A stretch of DNA of 20,917 bases. It comes from Trichothermofontia sp037445115 (GTDB lineage: Bacteria; Cyanobacteriota; Cyanobacteriia; B231). Under the pieces are notes generated by a model. It was not told the DNA's origin. It searched no databases and saw nothing but the letters and a program-made list of their open reading frames with translations. The position numbers were made by a program, and so were the translations under genes. Where the stretch lies: NCBI GenBank assembly GCA_037445115.1, contig JBBILC010000100.1, forward strand, positions 1 through 20,917. The letters are read 5' to 3'. This document shows, piece after piece, positions 14,619 through 20,917 of the stretch. Numbering within the stretch: the first letter of the stretch is position 1; every line of letters starts with the position of its first letter.

Positions 14619-15373
14619 GGCTCCAGTACTCCTGATTTGCGTAATGCCTCAATCCGAGCCACCAAGCCGACGGCTCCTTTGCTGTCCAGTTCTTTCAAGA
14701 TTTCCGATGCACCCACTGTCGTAAACTGAGCCGAAACCCCATATTCCACCACCTGCGGCAAGGTGACTTCAACGATGGGCATACCGGCGGCCTGAGCACC
14801 CGTTGCGGATGCCCCCCCTTCCAACGTCACTTCGGTGGGATTGGCCACCAGCTTGGAGTCAGTTAAGGCCACGGCCTTCGGATCAAAGAGGGGCGATCGC
14901 TGAAGTGACAGGATGAAATCATTCACTTGATCATGGGATTGGGCTAGGCCCGCAATATTCACCCCCGTCTCCGTCTCCTGGATCGTGTTGAACTGCACCC
15001 CACTGGGCACCTGATCGCTGAGGGATTGGAGCACGGCGGACCAGGGTTTGATCAGATTGAAAACGTTAATAAAATCCGTCGTGACACCGTTGATCGCCTC
15101 AATTTGCTGGTTGATGGCGGTTGCCTCCTCCTGGCTTTTTTGTAAGTCGGCCAAGGTGGCATCTAGGGCGGCGGACTCTGTGGTTAACGTTGCGTTCTGG
15201 CTTTGGAGGAAAAACATTAATCCAAACGCCCCGGCTACGGGTAACATCCCCACTAACACCCCCAAAATCAGAGGTAACGTGCCGGAAGCCGCCGCCGCCG
15301 CTCGTCGGGGAGCCGCTTCCGCTGCGCCGTATTCAGGGCGATCCTTAAGAAAGTTAATGTCTAATGAATACAT
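14615..15373 (-). CDS. pilN: Type IV pilus inner-membrane protein PilN
   Basis: A 252-aa bitopic protein. The N-terminus MYSLDINFLKDRPEY carries the INxL-type motif that in PilN inserts into PilM. An Ala/Arg-rich cytoplasmic spacer precedes one membrane helix (about 33-56, LPLILGVLVGMLPVAGAFGLMFFL), a periplasmic coiled coil (about 58-95) and a ferredoxin-like C-terminal domain (about 110-215). A further tail (about 216-252; FTTVGASEILKELDSKGAVG) is present. It forms heterodimers with PilO. It starts 6 bp after the pilM stop and overlaps pilO by 4 bp. Confidence 0.92.
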   Translation of the reverse strand: MYSLDINFLKDRPEYGAAEAAPRRAAAAASGTLPLILGVLVGMLPVAGAFGLMFFLQSQNATLTTESAALDATLADLQKSQEEATAINQQIEAINGVTTDFINVFNLIKPWSAVLQSLSDQVPSGVQFNTIQETETGVNIAGLAQSHDQVNDFILSLQRSPLFDPKAVALTDSKLVANPTEVTLEGGASATGAQAAGMPIVEVTLPQVVEYGVSAQFTTVGASEILKELDSKGAVGLVARIEALRKSGVLEP

Positions 15374-15379
15374 CTGTGT

Positions 15380-16489
15380 TTAAGCCTCCCTCATGGCCAA
15401 ACCTAAGACAATGCCCATTCCTGTTCGCTGTGTCACCCCAATTTCCTCCGATCCCTCGATCGCCAAAATTTCAATCGGGTCAATCTGGGTACTTGGCAAA
15501 CTCAACCGTTGGGAGAAAAATTCATCTAGTTGTCCAATGCCGCCCCCTGGGCCAGCAATCAGCAGTTGGGTGACCTCGATATTTTCCCCTTGGCTGATAT
15601 AAAAATCGACCGATCGTCGCAACTCATCCGCCAGTTCACCCAAAACCCGCAGCATTGCTGCTGCACTGGGATTTGCCCCCGCAGACGTCTTGCCTGACCC
15701 CAAACCATCGGGTGACAGCATCGGCACCGTCATCCCCTGCAAGAGGTCCGTATTGCGGGAAGGAGGGAGGTTCATGGCGCGGTTCAGCGCGTTTTGGATC
15801 TGGTAGGTGCCAATTTGGACGCTGCGCGAGAATTGGGGAATCCCCTCCACGACGATCGAGATTTCCGTGGTGTCGAACTCAATATCAATCACCGCGATCG
15901 CCTCTTGGGGCGAAAACTGCCGCAGTTGGTCGCGAATCGACCGCAATAGGGCAAAACTGGTGACATCGATCGTATCAATTTCCAGGTCAGCTTCCCGGAA
16001 GGTACTGATGTAGGTATCGGTCACTTCCTTGCGGACAGCCACCAGCAACACCTGTACCTTTTCAATGCCATCTTCATCCACAAAAAAGCCCAGCTTTTGG
16101 TAGTCCACATCGGCCTCCTCGCGGGGGAAGGGCAGATAGAGACCCGCCTCCTGGTTCAGAACCATCTCCCGTAGCTCCGGGTCAGGTAATTCTGCCGGAA
16201 CAGGAATCAGCCGGGTGACGACCTCTCGCCCTGGTAGGGCCGTGGCCACCTTCCGCGCCTTAATCCGGTTGTCGGCTAGGATCGTTTGGAGCAATTGGGC
16301 AATTTCCGGCGGATCGACAATGATGCCATCCTGGTAAACCCCCTCAGGCATCTCAATGGAAGCAAATGTCTGCAAGGTATAGTGTTGCCCCTTGCGACGC
16401 AGTTGCACCACATTGATGCGATCGGCGGTTAATTCAACACCAATGCCCTTTGATTGTTTGGAAAACAGGCCCTTGAGGGAGTTAAACAC
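15380..16489 (-). CDS. pilM: Type IV pilus assembly ATPase-like protein PilM
   Basis: A 369-aa actin-like cytoplasmic protein that binds the PilN N-terminus and couples the assembly motors to the membrane complex. Visible: phosphate-1 strand GIGVELTADRINVVQL; the PilM pattern KVATALPGREVVTRLIPVPA; REMVLNQEAGLYLPFP; AIAVIDIEFDTTEISIV (second phosphate-binding motif region); and the adenosine region LLIAGPGGGIGQLDEFF. GTG 16489 is preferred: it gives MFNSLKGLFSKQSKGIGVEL, as in other cyanobacterial PilM proteins, and AGGTGA lies just upstream. A TTG at 16513 would add 8 residues. It is the first gene of the operon; the promoter must lie in 16490-17068. Confidence 0.93.
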   Translation of the reverse strand: MFNSLKGLFSKQSKGIGVELTADRINVVQLRRKGQHYTLQTFASIEMPEGVYQDGIIVDPPEIAQLLQTILADNRIKARKVATALPGREVVTRLIPVPAELPDPELREMVLNQEAGLYLPFPREEADVDYQKLGFFVDEDGIEKVQVLLVAVRKEVTDTYISTFREADLEIDTIDVTSFALLRSIRDQLRQFSPQEAIAVIDIEFDTTEISIVVEGIPQFSRSVQIGTYQIQNALNRAMNLPPSRNTDLLQGMTVPMLSPDGLGSGKTSAGANPSAAAMLRVLGELADELRRSVDFYISQGENIEVTQLLIAGPGGGIGQLDEFFSQRLSLPSTQIDPIEILAIEGSEEIGVTQRTGMGIVLGLAMREA

Positions 16490-16536
16490 AGCTTCACCTA
16501 CAAAACTGCCCAAGTATCGTTGTGGAACCCCAACCC

Positions 16537-16570
16537 ATTGGCGATCCCCGTCAAGGTATCGATCGCCAAT
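16537..16570 (-). promoter_or_regulatory. Hairpin in the pilM leader
   Basis: ATTGGCGATC (16537-16546) and GATCGCCAAT (16561-16570) form a perfect 10-bp stem with a 14-nt loop, about 50-80 nt upstream of the pilM GTG. No T-run follows toward pilM, so it is not an obvious terminator. It could be a leader hairpin or a protein-binding palindrome. Confidence 0.4.
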
Positions 16571-17068
16571 AGCCCCAGCCGGAATCGTCCGACACGGTAG
16601 CCGCCCCTAAAATAATCTATCTCGGCAGAATCAGCCACTTGTCCATCCGATTTATTGTATTTAATCGTATTTATTTTGTATTTATTAAAGATCACCGCTC
16701 CTAATTAGCCGATCAGCAGGGCGATGCCCAGCTTTCGCACTAGGGGGAGCCGAGATCCGTCCATCTGGGTTGGATGACAACGTATGCTAGCTAATTTATT
16801 GGCAGATGGCCACCTGCGGCGATCGTGCCAGGCCTAGGGCAACGGGGCACAGCCCGGAGCAGGTGTCAGTGGCTACAGCCGTTCCCTCTTTAATGAAGTC
16901 CTGCCAAGCCTTGTAAACAAGGGGCTTAAGCCCCTTGTCTGTTCCTCACCAAGTATGGAAGTGCTGTATCGAGCCGACCAGCCCCAACGCGCTCACCTGG
17001 TCAGGGCCGGGAGGCAGCCTCAACTAAACTAAAACGACTACATTCCCACTCTTTGACCTAAATTTACC
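16571..17068. other. pilM upstream region
   Basis: No credible gene is present. An A+T-rich stretch (about 16630-16700, with repeated ATTTATT and TGTATTTATTA blocks) is the most promoter-like part upstream of pilM, which is transcribed leftward. The rest holds the MITE copy at 16874-16968 and otherwise nothing I can identify. The 3' end of the ABC gene (17069) has no clear terminator other than that element. Confidence 0.4.
16874..16968 (-). mobile_element. MITE-like element, family B, copy 5
   Basis: A 95-bp element, the reverse complement of copy 1 (75-169). Shared blocks include TACAGCACTTCCATACT, the core palindrome CAAGGGGCTTAAGCCCCTTG (16918-16937), AAGGCTTG, ACTTCATT and AGGGAACGGCTGTA. 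The ends are the inverted TACAGC tips. It sits between the pilM upstream region and the end of the ABC gene. Confidence 0.65.
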
Positions 17069-19030
17069 TTAGGTAGAACCCGATGCGGTTTCGGCCAGAC
17101 GGGCACGAATGCGATCGACGGTACCTGGGGGAATGGCCGCGATCAGCTTGCGGGTGTAGGGCTGTTGGGGTTGACGGTAAATTTGCTCAGCGGGACCACT
17201 TTCCTCGATCCGGCCCCGGTTCATCACCAAAATGCGATCGCTCATGAACTTCACCACACTCAGATCATGAGAAATAAATAAATAGGTGAGGTTGTGTTTT
17301 TGTTGCAGCGACTTGAGCAGGTTGAGGACTTGGGCCTGGACGGACACATCGAGGGCCGAGACGGATTCATCGCAAATAATCAAACGCGGCTGGAGCGCGA
17401 GGGCACGGGCAATACAAATACGTTGGCGTTGCCCACCAGAGAATTCATGGGGATAGCGGTTGAGAAATGCCTGGGCCGTTTGGCCCGATTGGCGGAGCAG
17501 GCCCACATCCTCCAGCAACCGAATCGCTTCTTCCTGGCGTTGCCGTCGGTTCAGGGTTGAGTGCAACCGCAGGGGTTCCATCAAGGTGTCCCCGATCGTC
17601 ATGCGGGGATTCAGAGAACTGAAGGGGTTTTGGAACACAATTCGCAGGTCGCGGCGCAAACATTTCAGGCGTTTGCCCGTCAGGTGGGCGACATTTTCCC
17701 CTCCAAACCAAATTTCTCCCTGGCGGGGACAGTTAAGGCGCAGTAGGGTACGGGCCAGGGTGGTTTTACCACAGCCCGACTCCCCCACCAACCCTACGGT
17801 TTCACCGGGGTAAATCTCAAACGAGACGCTATTGACTGCCACGATATAGCGACGGGTGCGGCCTAGGACACCGCGTACTGGAAAGGCCACATGGAGATCC
17901 CGCACGGAGAGCAGGGGTTCCTGTTGGTGCAACGTGGCAAGGCGTTGGTTGAGTTCGGCTTCGGTTTCAAGCAGGGAGGCCAGTTGGGTCAGGGGGGGAT
18001 CTGGCTGATGCGCCTGCGGCGGCGTGATCGGAACGCTATCCTGGGCATGACTATTATCGTTGGGAAGATCCGCCATGAAGTCGGCGATGGTGAGCAGGCG
18101 ACGGAGACGACGATCGAGGGGGGGACGACAGGCCAGTAAGCCCTTGGTATAGGGATGTTGGTTACTGAAAATGTCCAGAACCGGGCCACACTCGACTAAG
18201 CGCCCTTGGTATAGGACAGCGACGGTATCAGCAATTTCGGCAATCACACCCAGATCGTGACTAATGAAAATCAGGCCCATCTGGTGCCGATCACGCAGTT
18301 CCCGCAGGAGATCCAGAATGCTAGCTTGGACCGTAACATCCAGGGCCGTAGTGGGTTCGTCGGCAATTAACAAGGCGGGTTGACGGGCGATCGCCATTGC
18401 CAGCATGACCCGCTGGATTTGGCCGCCGGAAAGTTGGTGGGGATAGCGATCGAGGAAGGCTTGGTAGCGGCGTTGGCTTTCCTGGTGAAGCTGGGAGTTG
18501 CTGAGGGGGGGCTGACCGGCTTTCTGGGCATCTGCCTGGAACTGGGGGGCAAGCATCGCCTCTGGGGCCAGTAATTTGACTTCCTGGAGGTGCGCGATCG
18601 CGCGGGCACGGGCAGCGGTGGCCGTGATATTCGGATCAAGCCGGATGGCTTCGATGAGTTGCTGGCCAATGGTATACACCGGGTTGAGGGAACTCAGGGG
18701 TTCCTGGAAAATCATCGCCAGTTGCGATCCCCGGTAGGGCTGCATTTGGGCAGGCGAGAGCTTGAGAAGGTCGATTCTCTGCGCGATCGCGTCGGTTTGT
18801 GCCTGGGGAGGCTGAAACCAGATTTCACCCTGGGTCACTTGCCCCGTGGCCGGGAGCAACCCCATGATCGCGAGGGCCGTGACGGACTTACCGGAGCCGG
18901 ATTCCCCGACAATCCCCAAGGTTTTGCCCTGCTGGACGGTGAGGGAGAGGCGATCGACGGCGGGCCGAGCCTCGCTGCTGGTGGGAAATTGCACCGTTAA
19001 TTGACGAAGTTCGAGGACAGGATGGGGCAT
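17069..19030 (-). CDS. Peptide ABC transporter, fused double ATPase
   Basis: A 653-aa cytoplasmic subunit with two ATP-binding domains of the oligopeptide/dipeptide (DppD-DppF, GsiA, YejF-like) type, energising uptake of peptides or similar solutes. Domain 1: Walker A GESGSGKS (42-49), signature LSGGQ (200-204), Walker B LIADEPTTALD (221-231), switch His258. Domain 2: Walker A GESGCGKTT (416-424), FSGGQ (530-534), IICDES (551-556). Each is followed by the C-terminal segment typical of oligopeptide ATPases (QHPYTKGLL, QQPYTRKLI). Domain 1 has about 30 extra residues between the Q-loop and signature (about 153-190). ATG 19030 (MPHPVLELRQLTV) is preferred to TTG 19066. No permease or binding-protein gene is in the window, so the partners are encoded elsewhere. 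Confidence 0.93.
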   Translation of the reverse strand: MPHPVLELRQLTVQFPTSSEARPAVDRLSLTVQQGKTLGIVGESGSGKSVTALAIMGLLPATGQVTQGEIWFQPPQAQTDAIAQRIDLLKLSPAQMQPYRGSQLAMIFQEPLSSLNPVYTIGQQLIEAIRLDPNITATAARARAIAHLQEVKLLAPEAMLAPQFQADAQKAGQPPLSNSQLHQESQRRYQAFLDRYPHQLSGGQIQRVMLAMAIARQPALLIADEPTTALDVTVQASILDLLRELRDRHQMGLIFISHDLGVIAEIADTVAVLYQGRLVECGPVLDIFSNQHPYTKGLLACRPPLDRRLRRLLTIADFMADLPNDNSHAQDSVPITPPQAHQPDPPLTQLASLLETEAELNQRLATLHQQEPLLSVRDLHVAFPVRGVLGRTRRYIVAVNSVSFEIYPGETVGLVGESGCGKTTLARTLLRLNCPRQGEIWFGGENVAHLTGKRLKCLRRDLRIVFQNPFSSLNPRMTIGDTLMEPLRLHSTLNRRQRQEEAIRLLEDVGLLRQSGQTAQAFLNRYPHEFSGGQRQRICIARALALQPRLIICDESVSALDVSVQAQVLNLLKSLQQKHNLTYLFISHDLSVVKFMSDRILVMNRGRIEESGPAEQIYRQPQQPYTRKLIAAIPPGTVDRIRARLAETASGST

Positions 19031-19053
19031 TACGTCGGGGCCAACACGCAAAC

Positions 19054-19083
19054 TATCTACAGGCAATATCTACAGGCAATATC
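19054..19083. repeat. 13-bp tandem duplication
   Basis: TATCTACAGGCAA occurs twice in direct succession (19054-19066 and 19067-19079) and is followed by a partial third copy, TATC. It lies between the rnhA stop and the ABC gene start, and covers the TTG at 19066 that I rejected as that gene's start. Confidence 0.8.
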
Positions 19084-19084
19084 G

Positions 19085-19849
19085 CTATTGGTGGGATTGT
19101 AGCGCGTTAAGTTTGGGTTGCTGTTTGAGGGTAGGGGGCTTCCGAGTCGCAAAGCCACGGGCGATCGCGTCGCACCGTTCATTCCCCGCATCCCCAGCAT
19201 GGCCTCGGACATACTCCCAGGTGATTTGGGGTGAGTTCAGCGCATCCAGGCGTTCCCAGAGATCCTGGTTGAGGACGGGTTTATCCTGGCTCGTTTTCCA
19301 GTCTCGACGTTTCCAGCCTTTGATCCATTTGGTGATGCCGTTTTTCACATATTCGCTGTCGGTGTATAAGACCACGGGATCACGTTGGCCGGATTGGGTG
19401 AGGTATTCCAGGGCCGCGATCGCAGCTTGCAGTTCCATGCGGTTATTGGTCGTCTGCGGGTCAAAGCCCCCCATTTCGTGAACGCTGCCGTCGTTGAAAT
19501 AGATCACAACGCCCCAGCCACCGGGGCCAGGGTTACCGGCACAGGCTCCATCGGTGTAGAGGCTGGCAATTTTGTGTAGGCCGGGTTGGGGGGAGTGGGT
19601 AGGCGAGGGGGTTGATTCTCTAGGGGAGACGCGGCGCGATCGCAGGGACACTTTAGGTTGGGGTACGGTCTGCGATTCTCCGGCGATGATGCTACGCGAT
19701 TCTCCGGTGGAGACGCTGTGCGAACGGCGGGTTGCCTCCACTTCGGCGAGGAGGTGCAGGATCGCTTGCCCCACTTCCGGGCTAGGGCTGGGGGGAGACG
19801 GATTGTTGATTTGGGCCTGTGCCCAAGCTTGCAGTTGTTCGGGGGTCAT
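19085..19849 (-). CDS. rnhA: Ribonuclease HI with N-terminal extension
   Basis: A 254-aa enzyme that cleaves the RNA strand of RNA-DNA hybrids with two metal ions. The catalytic set is complete: D100 (YTDGACAGNPGPGGWG), E139 (NNRMELQAAIAAL), D164 (LYTDSEYV), H217 (RGHAGDAGNERCD) and D227. Before the catalytic domain lies an extension of about 93 residues: a predicted helical part (MTPEQLQAWAQAQI...) and a Ser/Arg/Pro-rich linker holding an octapeptide repeat. There is no recognisable eukaryotic-type hybrid-binding domain. ATG 19849 is my choice. The frame is open to 20050, but the extra 67 residues look like translated leader DNA. It is followed at 19067 by the leftward ABC gene, possibly co-transcribed. 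Confidence 0.93.
   Translation of the reverse strand: MTPEQLQAWAQAQINNPSPPSPSPEVGQAILHLLAEVEATRRSHSVSTGESRSIIAGESQTVPQPKVSLRSRRVSPRESTPSPTHSPQPGLHKIASLYTDGACAGNPGPGGWGVVIYFNDGSVHEMGGFDPQTTNNRMELQAAIAALEYLTQSGQRDPVVLYTDSEYVKNGITKWIKGWKRRDWKTSQDKPVLNQDLWERLDALNSPQITWEYVRGHAGDAGNERCDAIARGFATRKPPTLKQQPKLNALQSHQ
19672..19719. repeat. 24-bp repeat in the rnhA linker
   Basis: GCGATTCTCCGG begins at 19672 and again at 19696, giving two adjacent 24-bp units; a third, partial unit (GCGAACGG) starts at 19720. On the coding strand each unit reads as an octapeptide of the form S-x-x-x-x-G-E-S. The GGAGACGCTGTGCGAACG string here resembles a short GC-rich repeat widespread in cyanobacterial genomes. Confidence 0.6.
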
Positions 19850-20148
19850 CGGGGTTATCGGGGAGCGCGATCGTCCTTCAGGATCTTGGCACAAAATCCT
19901 GGTTACAAGGGAACAGTCAACACCGGGCTGGGGTAAAAATCTAGCTTTTAAGGGGTTTTTCTCGGAATTTTTTAAAAAATACGAAGAATTCCGCCTGATT
20001 TGCCAGCAACCGGTAGGATAGGCAAAGTTCAGGGATTTTTGATATTTCATTTAAGCAAGCACTGCTAGTATCGCGCTTTCTAGCATCCTGATTTTGCCCT
20101 AAAGCAGATCATGGGTCCTATTAGCTTTTAAATTCGAGGAAATATCCG

Positions 20149-20526
20149 ATGGAATCACGCGAGTTTGAGTTTGACACATCCCAAAATGGATTGTTTAGCG
20201 ATCTAGCCCAAAAGATGGGATTTGTCGGACTCCTATTTATTGCCTTGGGAGCACTGACGATTCTTGGTGGCGTCTTTAATGGGTTAGGAGGACTCAGCAA
20301 CATTTTTGTGGGTGTTCTCTATATTTTGATTGGACTTTGGACAAAAAATGCATCTGATGCCTTTCGCCGCATTGTTGATACTCAAGGCAATGATATCACT
20401 AACCTGATGACAGCTCTAGGGCAGTTGCGCAAGCTTTACACACTTCAGTACTGGGCGATCATTATTAGCATGATCTTTGTTGTCTTGGCATTGATCGCTG
20501 CCGTGTTTTTCGCAACTAGCCGTTAG
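20149..20526 (+). CDS. Small membrane protein, possibly DUF5362-like
   Basis: A 125-aa protein. Acidic N-terminus MESREFEFDTSQNG, two hydrophobic segments (about 24-43 and 48-65, the latter containing FVGVLYILIGLW), a polar middle (ASDAFRRIVDTQGNDITNLMTALGQLRKL), then a C-terminal membrane helix (about 102-122). The arrangement of a Gly-rich membrane pair, a soluble helix with LxxALxxLxxLY, and a last helix resembles DUF5362; this is from memory and unverified. GAGG precedes ATG 20149. The function is unknown. It probably forms a unit with the next gene (88-bp gap, same strand). Both are richer in A+T than the rest of the window. Confidence 0.75.
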   Translation: MESREFEFDTSQNGLFSDLAQKMGFVGLLFIALGALTILGGVFNGLGGLSNIFVGVLYILIGLWTKNASDAFRRIVDTQGNDITNLMTALGQLRKLYTLQYWAIIISMIFVVLALIAAVFFATSR

Positions 20527-20613
20527 CTTCTTTAAGTTGATTTTATTACTTTTGTTTCATGACTATTTCACTCATTCAGTTTTGTTTAGATCAAAATTAA
20601 AAGGAGAAAATCC

Positions 20614-20877
20614 ATGCAAGATGAAACCTCTGGTGGTTCTGGACGTAGAAGTATTCAACTGCTGCTGAATGAAGGCTATGCCTTCAATATGGGCGACTAT
20701 ATTAGTCGCGGTTGGCGGATTCTAAAAAGCAATCTGGCACTTATGGTGGTATATACCATTGTCCTTGCTGTGATTAGTGGAATTGTGAGTGCCATTGACA
20801 CTAACCTCGCTGGCAGTGGTGAGGGTGTCCGTTCGACAGGTATTAGTCTTTTATTCAATATATTGCAGAAGTGTTGA
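20614..20877 (+). CDS. N-terminal part of a membrane protein, apparently truncated
   Basis: 87 codons from ATG 20614, preceded by a strong AAGGAG (20601-20606). It begins with a polar segment containing the motif GYAFNMGDYISRGWRILKSN, then one long membrane helix (about residues 42-62, LMVVYTIVLAVISGIVSAI), and stops soon after SLLFNILQKC. The GDYISRGWxIxKxN start followed by a helix is how several multi-pass bacterial membrane proteins of about 200 aa or more begin, so the product looks cut short. The DNA after about 20870 is A+T-rich and does not continue the protein in any frame I can see. It may be interrupted by an insertion running off the window, or it may be a genuinely short protein. 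Confidence 0.55.
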   Translation: MQDETSGGSGRRSIQLLLNEGYAFNMGDYISRGWRILKSNLALMVVYTIVLAVISGIVSAIDTNLAGSGEGVRSTGISLLFNILQKC

Positions 20878-20917
20878 ATCTTAAGATTTTATTTTCTAAA
20901 AATAGACACACTAATCC

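Noticed and set aside
16498..16695. 65-codon minus-strand frame upstream of pilM
   Set aside because: It overlaps the pilM start and the A+T-rich promoter-like stretch and has no ribosome binding site or family signature.
19850..20050. 67-residue N-terminal extension of rnhA
   Set aside because: The added residues (MKYQKSLNFAYPTGCW...) look like translated leader; ATG 19849 gives a better N-terminus.
20037..20071. Possible promoter TTGATA ... TAGTAT before 20149
   Set aside because: The spacing between boxes is 21 nt, too long for a standard sigma-70 promoter.

Overview
The window comes from a cyanobacterial chromosome. The octamer GCGATCGC (HIP1) occurs by eye at least 20 times, roughly once per kb. 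The gene content is also typical of the phylum: a CYP120-like P450, a ClpB1-type disaggregase, a pilMNOQ cluster, and a TIGR04376-like coiled-coil protein. I saw no rRNA, tRNA, CRISPR array or complete insertion sequence.

Layout. 1-3.4 kb: a P450 gene on the minus strand, a 66-aa small protein, an alkyltransferase-like DNA repair protein, a stand-alone response-regulator receiver on the minus strand, and a 69-aa membrane protein. 3.6-6.9 kb: clpB, then the heptose-1-phosphate adenylyltransferase rfaE2. 7-9.2 kb: a single-pass membrane protein with a PilP/GspC-like C-terminus that is split by a frameshift, a coiled-coil protein, and a convergent STAS-domain protein whose phosphorylatable Ser is replaced. 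9.2-10.65 kb: gene-poor, holding one small gene between two inverted copies of a miniature element. 10.65-16.5 kb: the minus-strand operon pilM-pilN-pilO-pilQ, which ends at a strong intrinsic terminator. 17-20 kb: a fused double-ATPase peptide transporter subunit and rnhA. 20.1-20.9 kb: two more AT-rich membrane-protein genes, the second cut short near the window edge.

How the genes relate. pilMNOQ encodes the inner-membrane alignment platform (PilM, PilN, PilO) and the outer-membrane secretin (PilQ) of the type IV pilus machine. No pilP lies in the operon. The frameshifted gene at 7068-8199 has the architecture expected of a PilP/GspC protein and is a candidate for that missing part. The other genes look like independent housekeeping or accessory units.

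Most notable observations. (1) PilQ carries five tandem units of about 40 residues (200 residues in all) inserted in its secretin domain. (2) Five dispersed copies of short elements are built around the palindrome CAAGGGGCTTAAGCCCCTTG. They fall into two families with different terminal inverted repeats (tips TATAGC and TACAGC) and lengths of about 93 and 95 bp, and look like MITEs. (3) The PilP/GspC-like gene carries a probable one-base frameshift. (4) Several hairpins sit at informative places, including one in the pilM leader.
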